Shown piece by piece: positions 1 through 8,228 of a stretch of DNA of 15,201 bases. The first letter of the stretch is position 1. Every line of letters starts with the position of its first letter. Source of the DNA: JBFKOL01 sp041628815. GTDB lineage: Bacteria > Bacteroidota > Bacteroidia > Chitinophagales > Saprospiraceae. The notes beneath the pieces were generated by a model. That model was given only the letters and a program-made list of their open reading frames with translations. It had not been told where the DNA came from and made no database searches. The stretch spans positions 1-15,201 of the forward strand of contig JBFKOL010000073.1 of assembly GCA_041628815.1 (NCBI GenBank). Reading direction: 5' to 3'. Made by a program: the position numbers and the translations under genes.

Positions 1-3000
1 GGAGATCAAATCAGGTATACCGTAACTGCCACCAACAATGGCAATGCAATTTTGCCAAATGTCGTGATCAGCGATCCGTTGTTATCACCTGGGTCGAAAG
101 ACTGTGGAACTATGAATCCGGGAGATCAATGCCAATTGATTGGAACCTACATCGTAACAACAGCCGATGTTACAGCCGGAACAATCAAAAATAAAACAAC
201 GGCAGTGGCAGCCGTCATTCCTCCGGTGATTGAAGAGGATAGCAGTGAAGTCCTTTTGGGTTTTCCTGCCATGACGATTAAGAAATCCAACCCCGTCTTA
301 AAGGTTGATGCAGATGGAAGCGGCGATATAGGAGTCGGTGATGAAATCGAATATACCATTACCTTGACCAACACAGGCACGGCAAATCTCACTGGGGTGA
401 CCATTGAAGATCCACTGCTTTCACCGAGCATCAAGTCTTGCGGCCTTTTGACGCCCGGAACATCCTGCCAGTTGATTGGTTCTTATATGGTCAGGGCGAT
501 TGATGTGGGCCTGGGCGAAATCAACAACGAAGCGACCGGGAGCAGCGTACAGGCCGGTGACAAAACCGATCAAACTGTGATCAAATTGCCTAAGCCTTCT
601 TTGATCCTGAATAAGGAAATGTTCGCGCATGATGATTTGGACGGCAGCGGTGATGTGAGCTCAGGTGATGTGTTGCATTATAGAATTGAAGCTACGAACA
701 ACGGATCCGCGAATTTGACGGCCGTCAAAATCACGGACCCAATCATAACTCCCGGAACAAAAACATGCGCTTTGTTATTGCCAGGCCAGAAATGTACCTT
801 AACTGGTTCTTACACTGTCGGACCCGATGATATAGCCAAAAATGAAATTCTCAACACGGCCACTGTTAACAGTACCCAGACTACCCCTTCTTTCTCCACC
901 GTCAAAATGAATGTGCCTACTCCTGGCTTGAGCATAGAAAAATCATTGACGGGATTCGATGATCTCGATGCAAGCGGTGACATTGGTATTGGAGACATTC
1001 TCAACTTTGAAATTAAGGTACTTAATACGGGGACAGCCAACATCACAAATGTTGTCATCAATGATGACAAAATTACCCCTGGAATGAAAACATGTGCCTT
1101 TCTGGCTCCAGGTGATGAGTGCATCTTGTCAGGGACATATTTGGTTATGTCCACAGATCTCGATCGTGGATCACTGGTAAATATGGCAAGTGCCCAATCT
1201 ACACAAACAGGGATCATCGAAGATGGAATCTCTACTTCGTTTCCCATTCCGTTGCTTCAACTTTCAAAGCAATTCCCCATATTACTCGATGACAATGACG
1301 GTAGCGGTGATATAAGTTTGGGCGATGTCCTTCAGTATACCATAGAAGCATTCAATACGGGGACAGCCAACCTGACCAATGTCACCATTTCGGACGCGCT
1401 CCTTTCTCCTCCCAGTAAAACCTGTTCGTTCCTGCAACCCGGAGAAAAATGTTTTCTTACAGGTACCCACATCGTTAGTGCTACAGATCTTGACAATGGA
1501 ATGATCAACAACAAAGCGACTGCAAGCTCAACCCAAACACCCAGCCAGGAGGATTCAGTAAAAATCGCGGTACCCTCGCCGGGAATCACCTTGGTCAAAG
1601 AAATAACGAAATTCAACGATGTCGACAACTCACTCGATGTCACCCCCGGGGACACCATCTGTTACCTCATTACAGCAACCAACACGGGGACAGCCAACCT
1701 GACCAATGTCGTCATAAACGATGACCTTATCACAGAAACCGCAGGTTCTTCACCGTGTTTGCTTTTGACTCCGGGTTCGAAATGCACCCTCGAAGGATTT
1801 TACGTCGTCCAGGAATCTGACAGGGATCAGACAGTCGTAAACCAGACGGAAGTCAGCAGTAATCAAACAAGTACCATAACGAGAACCATCGATATCAATG
1901 TTCCCGCTCCAAGTATGACCATTGTAAAAAATCCACCTGAGCTTAAGGTGGATACAGATGGCAGCACTGATATCAGTGTAGGAGATATCCTAGAATATAC
2001 GATCGTTCTAACCAACAATGGTGATGCAAACCTGCTCAATGTCTCCATATCCGATCCCTTACTTATACCCAATTCGGCGACATGTGGTTCGGGAAATCCC
2101 AGGATCTTTTCGCCAGGACAAAATTGTGTTTTGACCGGGGAATATGTTGTAAAGGCAGAGGACGTATCATCGGGTAAAATATACAACCTTGCCACTGGAA
2201 CCACTGATTCTGATCTGGATGATGTCGTTGACACCATCTGCCAGCGAGTTCCTTTTCCCCTTCTCCATGTTAATAAGTCCAGGGCAAGATTGCTAATAGA
2301 TTCCGATGGCAGTGGTGACATCAGCGCAGGAGATGTACTGGAATACGAAGTGAAAGCAACCAATGCGGGAACGGCCATTCTTACCAATGTATCGGTGTCC
2401 GATCCCCTCCTGACCCCGTCAAGCCAGGTCTGCCCGACATTGCACCCTGGGGAAGTTTGTATGCTGGTTGGTACGTTCATAGTAACAACCGGAGATTTGG
2501 GCACTTCGTTAAACAACTCTACAACGGCCTCTAGTGATCAGACGGCTGCGGTCTCCGACGAAAGAGAAGTGGGAATTCCTTTTCCTTCCATGTCCATTAG
2601 AAAAGGTCAACCCACCTTAAGTGATGATGTAGATAACGACGGTGACATCGGTGCCGGGGACAGCGTGGAGTACGTCATCATTGTGACGAATACAGGTTCT
2701 GCCAACCTCACCAACGTGACCATAATGGATCCCTTGATAAACCCTTCTTTCAGGACCTGTCAATTTTTGGCCCCGGGACAACAGTGTATTTTGATTGGCA
2801 AATATGCCATCACCCAAGATGACATGGATGCCGGCATGATAGTCAATACCGCCACTGGCAACAGCGACCAGACATCGGAGATTTCAGATGATGAACAATA
2901 TTTTCTGCCTTTTGAACCGCGAATCGAACTGCGCAAAGAGGTTTCCGATCCAGGATTCCTGCTTGGCTCAAATCCTGAAATAAGCGATGCCGGTGACGAA

Positions 3001-3693
3001 ATCATTTATACGTATCATGTAACCAACACTGGTAATGTCACCATCAGCGACATTCGAGTATCAGATCGTGGTCCTACCTTTTCAGGACAAATAGGGACCA
3101 ATCCCTTTGGCCCAATTATATGTGATACCCGAGTCATAGCGCCCGGGGAAACCGCAGTTTGCACAGCCAACTATGTTTTAAGTCAAATCGATATCGACAA
3201 CAGTGCCGGGATTCCCGGAGCAGTCGACAATATAGCCACAGCAACCGGACGCGACCCCAGGGATGGTATGGTCGAGTCGATACCAGATCTAGCCGAAACC
3301 AGTATCATGGAACGGGTCAGCTTGGAGTTGTTAAAAGTCTTTGTCGGCTTCAGGGATGTTAACGGCGACGGCATCATTTGGGCGGGTGATCTGGTCATTT
3401 ACAATTTCGTAGTTACCAATACCGGAAATGTAACTGTCAGCCAGATAGTTGTCGAAGATCCACTCATTGGAGGTACGCCCATATGTGAAATACCAGCATT
3501 ACCGCCTAACACATCCTTTACATGTCATGGCTCATATACCATCACACTCGAAGATCTTGAAACATTGACCATTACCAACTCTGCAACGGCATCAGGATTG
3601 TCTCCACGTGACGAAGTGGTATCGGACGTCTCAGATGACCCTGCAGATCCGACGACAGAAAGCGATGATCCCACTGTCGCAAGGATCCCATGT
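1..3693 (+). repeat. Array of 11 DUF11-type protein repeats (first one partial)
   Basis: The repeats start near 268, 598, 925, 1252, 1582, 1912, 2260, 2587, 2920 and 3310, with a cut copy at 1-267. Spacing is 327-348 bases (about 109-116 residues), then 390 and about 384 for the last two. Each unit runs: hydrophobic strand ending in K, a D-x-D-x-S-G-D-I-x-x-G-D loop, Y-x-I-x-x-T-N-T-G-T-A-N-L-T-N-V, D-P-L-L, a C-x8-C pair around L-x-P-G, then N-x-A-T. This matches the B_ant_repeat/DUF11 (DUF7507-like) family of extracellular beta-sandwiches. The last two copies are longer, with altered loops and cysteine spacing. Confidence 0.9.
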
Positions 3694-6600
3694 CCCAGTA
3701 TTGGCTGCAGCGGAAGGTTGCGTATAAGTATCACCCCGTTGGGAGAGTTGATCATAGACAATGCGTTGTTGGGCTTCCCTGTGGGATTCGACTTGACAAT
3801 AGAAAATGAAGAAGGTGTCGATTTCACCGGCATCCCCATTACATGCCGGGATGTCGGGTCTGTTTTTACCTATACCATCTCTCATTCTTGCGGTACTTTG
3901 TGCAGCGGTCAGATCGAAATAGATGTCAAAGGGACACCAGATCCCATTATACATAAAGATACCATCATGTGTGGCCAGGACCTTCCTTTCCTGGAAGAGA
4001 GTCTCGAAGTCCTGATTGGAAAGCTCGCATGCCCCAATCTCATTCAAAATCTCCAGGAGACGGTTTTGACTGAGGGCTCTGAATGCGAAGGATATTGGAT
4101 AAGCCGAATCGTTTCCGGTGAAATAGATATCAAAGGTGAAAAGGTAATTACACCCTTGCTCATCGATTCAGTATACCAGTCACCCCTGGATACCTCAATG
4201 ATCACCTGTCCGGCAGGATCTGGCGGTTTGGGATCGGCGATTGAAATCGATTGCAAGTATAGGGACCAATATCCAAGTCCGGATTGGATCGAGTCCTATT
4301 TTAAGGACGCAGACATCGATGAACCCCATCTGTCCTATGCTTACCCCTACATTTTTAAGGGTAATGATACCACAGTAACAGAAGTTGTCCATAAAGTCGA
4401 CCGTGACAGTTCGCGTATAGAACTCACCTTGATCAATGGCCTCTGGATACAATCCGAAGTGATCGTGTACTACCAGGTAGATAGTCTAACGTATGATACA
4501 TTGATTGTACCAAGGTTAATGCCATTGAAACCGGGCAAGTTTTGCAATTTATCCATCACCTACAAAGACGAAACTTTCGAGTCTTGCCTAGGTCCCAATA
4601 CCAAAATTCTGAGGACATGGTTTGTTCTCGATTATTGTTCAGGCGACATTAAAGAGTGCAGGCAATGGATCGTCTTTAAAGATCGTACCCCTCCAGACAT
4701 TAAACCACTGCCAGATATTACCTTGTCTATAGAGCCTTGGACATGCACAGTGTCCTATCCACTTTCCATCGAAGCGGAAGATGATTGTTCTTCATTTGAA
4801 GTCAAATGGCGGAGCTCATCGGGACAGGTGACCACACAAAATGTTTTAAAGGATATCGTCCTCCTGGATCACCCCGTGACCATAATCGCCGATGTGACCG
4901 ATGCTTGCGGGAATTCGGCACAGGACAGTTTTATTCTATCCCTGGTGGATTGGGTACCTCCGGTGGCCATTGTTATTGACACGCTTCACACCACCCTTAC
5001 AGGCGACCCCGAAAACGGCGGTACCGGTGCGGTCAGCAAGGTCTCTGTCTCGGATATCGATCTGGGAAGTCACGATGCCCAATGCAGTGAGGTATCGATG
5101 TGCCTGTTGTTGAAAGAAGAACTGGAAAATCCCCTCAGGCATCCCGTCACCGGGGAACATCTCAGCATTGATGGACACCCGCTTTATCAGCCGTCACAAT
5201 GCAAGACAGACGGTGTCATTGAAATCGAATATACCGAAGGCAAGGAATTGAAAAAGGTAACACTGCCATACGTGCTTTGCAAGGATTACGTGGCTTTTTG
5301 CTGTGAGGATATTGGCACCCATACCGTTGCCTTACAGGTATCCGACCATGCACCTGGAAATCCTAATATTGCCACAGGATGGTCCACCGTACTCGTCGAA
5401 GATAAATCAGCCATCACGGTTATATGTCCTGATCCCGTTTATGTCAACTGCGAAGAAGACTTCGAAATTCCCCGCCCTGAAGTCTATTGGCCATTGTGTG
5501 GTGAATATACCCTTGCCGCGAAGGTCGAAGAAGAACGGGATGCCTGCGGCGACGGTTACAATCGCTATGAATGGACCGCCAATGGCGAGATTATTTGTGA
5601 AACATACGTATACTTTGAAAAGGCCAGTAAATTCAACCCCAACGACATTCGATGGCCCCTGCATCGCGATGGACAAATGGTGACCGGTGCACAAAGAGAA
5701 TGCGAATATCAGACAAGTGGGAACTACGCAAGCCAATGGATCATAAAAGAACATTACAAAGAAATCTCAATGTATGCCGCCTTTGAATGTGAAATAGGTG
5801 AAAGTGGTGTTCCGTCTTGGTGTGAGGCGGGCTGCAGTCTCATTGGACACAGCTTTGAAGACATTGAGGTAGAAGCTTCTGAAACCTGCAGGAAGATCAT
5901 CCGGCGCTGGACCGTCATCGATTGGTGCACCTGGGATTATGATACAGATAATTATGCAGATCAGGATGAAGTCGAAGCAGTGGATGATGCCTGGGTGGAT
6001 ACATGGACCCTCCCTTCCCTCACCAGCGAAGAAATATGTCGAGTGTGCGATCATCCGCAAGGGGTCGGACCAGACAGGTATTTCAGGTACAAAAATGCAG
6101 TACTTGATGGTTGGTACACGTTTGACCAAGTTATCAAAGTCGTTGATCCCACAGCTCCTGAGATCATTACTGAAGAAACTATTACAATAGATATCACCGA
6201 AGGAGCCAGCGAAAAAGACGGTGACCACAGTTTATGTACTGGACAAGGCGTGGCGGTGGCTGAGGCTCTGGACGATTGCCTTGCTTCGAGCAATGATGAA
6301 GCATCTATCAGGTGGACTATATCCATTCACAACAATCAGGGCCACCAGGTACAGGAACCTATCTATATCACCGGAAATGAGGCTGAGGTGTCCACTGGTT
6401 ATGGCCGGCCCGGGGATGTCTATGTGATTACATGGGTGGCTACAGATCCATGTGGAAACGAATCCAACGCCTCGACAACTGTATACTTCAGGGATGCAAA
6501 AGCTCCTACCTTGCTGTGCAGGGAGGACGTTTCCACCAGCCTTATGAACGCTTCAGGCTCAGTGGAAATCTGGGCAGATGATTTTGATCTGGGCTCTTTT

Positions 6601-8046
6601 GACAATTGCAACGGTGTCCAACTCTACCTGACGAGAGAACCTGATGAATTACCTCTCCAACGAAGCGTGACCCTGACCTGCGACGATATACCCAATGGGC
6701 AGAACGCCGAAGTAGAGCTCTACCTCCATGCCGTCGATGAGGAAGGAAATATGAATTATTGCCATGTCAGGATAAGGATAGAGGACAGCGACGTGAAAGG
6801 TTTTGGTGGCGCCTGTCCTGATGTTCTTATCAGTGCAAATATTGGTGGAAAAATCAAAACCGAGTTTAACGAAGCTGTAAGAAACACCACGGTCATCATC
6901 AACGATCGCAGTACCTACTACACAAGCGAAGACGGAACATACGCTTTCCAGGCTATGCGTATGTATGAAGACTATAGCCTGACGGCACTCAAAGACGATG
7001 ACCCCCTACACGGTGTCACCGTATCGGACCTATTAAGTATCCAGCATCATCTATTGGGGTCGAGTCGGTTGACCAGTCCGTACCAGGTAATTGCCGCCGA
7101 TGTGAACAATGATCAATCTGTCAGCGTCTCCGATATAGTCGAATTGCGCAACCTCATTCTCGGCCGCACTGACCGTTTTCACAACAATACTTCATGGAGG
7201 TTTGTAGATGCACGGCAAGAATTTGATGACATCCATCATCCCTGGCCTTTGAGAGAGCAACTTATGGTCCAAAATCTCAGTCAAGATGAGATGAGCATGG
7301 ACTGGATAGGCATAAAAATTGGGGACGTAGACAGAAGTTCCCGAAACAAGGATAAAGCAAGGGGGGCGTCTCCTAAAAGATTATGGCACCTTTCTTTTGA
7401 AAACCGAAGGATTGAGAAAGACGATGAGATCAGGGTGGACCTCGTCGCGACAGATTTCGATGCACTGACCGCGATGCAGTTCGAGCTGCAACATCACGGT
7501 TTGCAATTCCTCGGTATGGAATCAAGCCATCTTGACATCGATCCGTCGAAGTATCGTGTAACGGACCATGAAGGTATTGCTCTGGCATGGCACGACGTCA
7601 AGGTCCGTCAATTGATGGATTCCGTGTTGATCACGTTGTATTTCAGGTCACAGGAGACCCTTGACCTGGCCGAATCTTTGGAATTCGTTGAAAATAAATT
7701 GGTTGCTATAGCCTACGATGAATTGGATAATCCGTTCCACCTTTCCTTGCTCGGCACTGGCGACCTCACCGATGAAGAAATGGCCGGGTGGATCGTCCTT
7801 CAAAATGAGCCCAATCCATTTACGAAAGAAACTTTAATACGGTTTTACCTGCCGCAATCAGAGAAAGTCGAATTTTCGGTTTTCACACCTGATGGCCAAT
7901 TGGTTTGGAATCAGGAAAACAAATACGAGGCCGGGTGGAACACCATACGTTTGACAGGAGACGAATTGGAAAAAACCGGCCTGCTCCTGTACCGGCTTTC
8001 AGGCAATACCAGAAGTGTTTCGGGCAGAATGATTCATATACGTTAG
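1..8046 (+). CDS. Giant T9SS-secreted multidomain surface protein, 5' end outside window
   Basis: The reading frame is open from base 1 to a TAG at 8044-8046, giving 2681 residues with no start in view; the true N-terminus and signal peptide lie upstream. Domain order by window residue: DUF11/B_ant_repeat-type modules 1-1231; a cysteine-rich region with HYR-like Ig folds about 1232-2280; a carboxypeptidase-regulatory-like strand segment about 2282-2330; a dockerin-like pair of loops 2338-2393; a cohesin-like beta-sandwich about 2461-2590; and a type A T9SS sorting domain from about 2598 to the end, opening with LQNEPNPF. Family knowledge says such proteins cross the outer membrane through T9SS and are attached to the surface or released. 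I infer an adhesin or matrix/structural role; no catalytic domain is visible. The first methionine-like start in the frame (TTG at 52) lies inside a repeat and is not a real start. Confidence 0.93.
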   Translation, partial: GDQIRYTVTATNNGNAILPNVVISDPLLSPGSKDCGTMNPGDQCQLIGTYIVTTADVTAGTIKNKTTAVAAVIPPVIEEDSSEVLLGFPAMTIKKSNPVLKVDADGSGDIGVGDEIEYTITLTNTGTANLTGVTIEDPLLSPSIKSCGLLTPGTSCQLIGSYMVRAIDVGLGEINNEATGSSVQAGDKTDQTVIKLPKPSLILNKEMFAHDDLDGSGDVSSGDVLHYRIEATNNGSANLTAVKITDPIITPGTKTCALLLPGQKCTLTGSYTVGPDDIAKNEILNTATVNSTQTTPSFSTVKMNVPTPGLSIEKSLTGFDDLDASGDIGIGDILNFEIKVLNTGTANITNVVINDDKITPGMKTCAFLAPGDECILSGTYLVMSTDLDRGSLVNMASAQSTQTGIIEDGISTSFPIPLLQLSKQFPILLDDNDGSGDISLGDVLQYTIEAFNTGTANLTNVTISDALLSPPSKTCSFLQPGEKCFLTGTHIVSATDLDNGMINNKATASSTQTPSQEDSVKIAVPSPGITLVKEITKFNDVDNSLDVTPGDTICYLITATNTGTANLTNVVINDDLITETAGSSPCLLLTPGSKCTLEGFYVVQESDRDQTVVNQTEVSSNQTSTITRTIDINVPAPSMTIVKNPPELKVDTDGSTDISVGDILEYTIVLTNNGDANLLNVSISDPLLIPNSATCGSGNPRIFSPGQNCVLTGEYVVKAEDVSSGKIYNLATGTTDSDLDDVVDTICQRVPFPLLHVNKSRARLLIDSDGSGDISAGDVLEYEVKATNAGTAILTNVSVSDPLLTPSSQVCPTLHPGEVCMLVGTFIVTTGDLGTSLNNSTTASSDQTAAVSDEREVGIPFPSMSIRKGQPTLSDDVDNDGDIGAGDSVEYVIIVTNTGSANLTNVTIMDPLINPSFRTCQFLAPGQQCILIGKYAITQDDMDAGMIVNTATGNSDQTSEISDDEQYFLPFEPRIELRKEVSDPGFLLGSNPEISDAGDEIIYTYHVTNTGNVTISDIRVSDRGPTFSGQIGTNPFGPIICDTRVIAPGETAVCTANYVLSQIDIDNSAGIPGAVDNIATATGRDPRDGMVESIPDLAETSIMERVSLELLKVFVGFRDVNGDGIIWAGDLVIYNFVVTNTGNVTVSQIVVEDPLIGGTPICEIPALPPNTSFTCHGSYTITLEDLETLTITNSATASGLSPRDEVVSDVSDDPADPTTESDDPTVARIPCPSIGCSGRLRISITPLGELIIDNALLGFPVGFDLTIENEEGVDFTGIPITCRDVGSVFTYTISHSCGTLCSGQIEIDVKGTPDPIIHKDTIMCGQDLPFLEESLEVLIGKLACPNLIQNLQETVLTEGSECEGYWISRIVSGEIDIKGEKVITPLLIDSVYQSPLDTSMITCPAGSGGLGSAIEIDCKYRDQYPSPDWIESYFKDADIDEPHLSYAYPYIFKGNDTTVTEVVHKVDRDSSRIELTLINGLWIQSEVIVYYQVDSLTYDTLIVPRLMPLKPGKFCNLSITYKDETFESCLGPNTKILRTWFVLDYCSGDIKECRQWIVFKDRTPPDIKPLPDITLSIEPWTCTVSYPLSIEAEDDCSSFEVKWRSSSGQVTTQNVLKDIVLLDHPVTIIADVTDACGNSAQDSFILSLVDWVPPVAIVIDTLHTTLTGDPENGGTGAVSKVSVSDIDLGSHDAQCSEVSMCLLLKEELENPLRHPVTGEHLSIDGHPLYQPSQCKTDGVIEIEYTEGKELKKVTLPYVLCKDYVAFCCEDIGTHTVALQVSDHAPGNPNIATGWSTVLVEDKSAITVICPDPVYVNCEEDFEIPRPEVYWPLCGEYTLAAKVEEERDACGDGYNRYEWTANGEIICETYVYFEKASKFNPNDIRWPLHRDGQMVTGAQRECEYQTSGNYASQWIIKEHYKEISMYAAFECEIGESGVPSWCEAGCSLIGHSFEDIEVEASETCRKIIRRWTVIDWCTWDYDTDNYADQDEVEAVDDAWVDTWTLPSLTSEEICRVCDHPQGVGPDRYFRYKNAVLDGWYTFDQVIKVVDPTAPEIITEETITIDITEGASEKDGDHSLCTGQGVAVAEALDDCLASSNDEASIRWTISIHNNQGHQVQEPIYITGNEAEVSTGYGRPGDVYVITWVATDPCGNESNASTTVYFRDAKAPTLLCREDVSTSLMNASGSVEIWADDFDLGSFDNCNGVQLYLTREPDELPLQRSVTLTCDDIPNGQNAEVELYLHAVDEEGNMNYCHVRIRIEDSDVKGFGGACPDVLISANIGGKIKTEFNEAVRNTTVIINDRSTYYTSEDGTYAFQAMRMYEDYSLTALKDDDPLHGVTVSDLLSIQHHLLGSSRLTSPYQVIAADVNNDQSVSVSDIVELRNLILGRTDRFHNNTSWRFVDARQEFDDIHHPWPLREQLMVQNLSQDEMSMDWIGIKIGDVDRSSRNKDKARGASPKRLWHLSFENRRIEKDDEIRVDLVATDFDALTAMQFELQHHGLQFLGMESSHLDIDPSKYRVTDHEGIALAWHDVKVRQLMDSVLITLYFRSQETLDLAESLEFVENKLVAIAYDELDNPFHLSLLGTGDLTDEEMAGWIVLQNEPNPFTKETLIRFYLPQSEKVEFSVFTPDGQLVWNQENKYEAGWNTIRLTGDELEKTGLLLYRLSGNTRSVSGRMIHIR
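3694..6840 (+). other. Cysteine-rich HYR/Ig-like middle region of the giant protein
   Basis: This stretch of the giant protein is rich in Cys and Trp and contains two copies of an R-x-W-x-V-x-D-x-C motif (from 4612 RTWFVLDYC and from 5902 RRWTVIDWC). Each is followed by a segment starting with D-x-T-x-P (4681, DRTPPDI; 6145, DPTAPEI) and ending with a D-x-C-G-N strand (DACGN, DPCGN). That pattern resembles HYR-type Ig domains found in large secreted Bacteroidota proteins. Two further modules share a D-x-D-L-G-S-x-D motif (near 5059 and 6586). I infer disulfide-stabilised beta-sandwich modules; exact domain borders cannot be set by eye. Confidence 0.6.
7012..7179 (+). other. Dockerin-like domain of the giant protein
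   Basis: Two calcium-loop half-repeats are visible. The first ends in GVTVSDLLSIQHHLLG. The second is DVNNDQSVSVSD followed by IVELRNLILG. The D-x-N-x-D spacing, the S-D-[LI] at loop end and the L-x-x-x-L-L/I-L-G helices match type I dockerins of the Saprospiria style. In cellulosomal proteins dockerins bind cohesins; here the partner is unknown. The second loop has Gln where the usual Gly stands at loop position 6. Confidence 0.75.
7381..7770 (+). other. Cohesin-like beta-sandwich domain of the giant protein
   Basis: The segment from LWHLSFENR through EIRVDLVATDFDALTAMQFE and on to the strand near 7770 has the look of a cohesin-like or related carbohydrate-binding beta-sandwich: a D-x-[IV]-x-V-x-[LV] first strand, an [AM]-x-Q-F-x-[LI] strand, a G-x-A-L-A-W strand and a late L-x-x-x-F strand. 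Dockerin, cohesin-like and sorting domains are often found in this order in Saprospiria secreted proteins. The call rests on pattern similarity; a structure prediction would settle it. Confidence 0.5.
7792..8043 (+). other. Type A T9SS C-terminal sorting domain
   Basis: The C-terminal ~84 residues open with IVLQNEPNPF, followed by strands TLIRFYLP, VEFSVFTPDGQLV, G-W-N-T-I-R-L, and LLLYRLSG, ending in GRMIHIR. This is the standard layout of the TIGR04183-type sorting domain recognised by the type IX secretion machinery: the N-P-F motif, the alternation of hydrophobic strands and a final basic strand. It implies export through the outer membrane and usually cleavage of this domain. Confidence 0.9.
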
Positions 8047-8068
8047 ACCAGCACCATCCGGCACACTG

Positions 8069-8087
8069 TCAGTCATTGATTGACTGA
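8069..8087 (+). terminator. Weak candidate hairpin after the giant gene
   Basis: A perfect 7-bp inverted repeat, TCAGTCA-TTGAT-TGACTGA, lies 22 bases after the stop at 8046. It is followed by an A/T-rich stretch with broken T runs rather than a clean T tract. The position fits transcript end formation or 3'-end protection for the giant gene, but the stem is only moderately stable. Confidence 0.35.
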
Positions 8088-8228
8088 AAGTATGCTTAAT
8101 TTCTATTTCAACGAACAATCACAGTATTCGGCCTATGACCACATTATACAGAATGGCTTTTCCGGTTTATTGCACGTCATAGAATCAAGTATTTGTTAAT
8201 ATTATCTTCGTTGATCAACTTTTAACCC

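Noticed and set aside
147..3005. Series of minus-strand open frames under the DUF11 array (for example 147-434, 810-1247, 1863-2516)
   Set aside because: They recur with the same period as the sense repeats and their products resemble one another only because the sense codons repeat; no start context or domain supports them.
1..3693. CRISPR-like or satellite DNA repeat
   Set aside because: The ~330-base period is a coding repeat in one continuous frame with divergent DNA between units; there are no short identical repeats with spacers.
8193..8210. Possible promoter for the DUF885 gene (TATCTTCG at 8203-8210)
   Set aside because: One mismatch to TAnnTTTG and no TTG at the right distance upstream; not above chance in this A/T-rich spacer.
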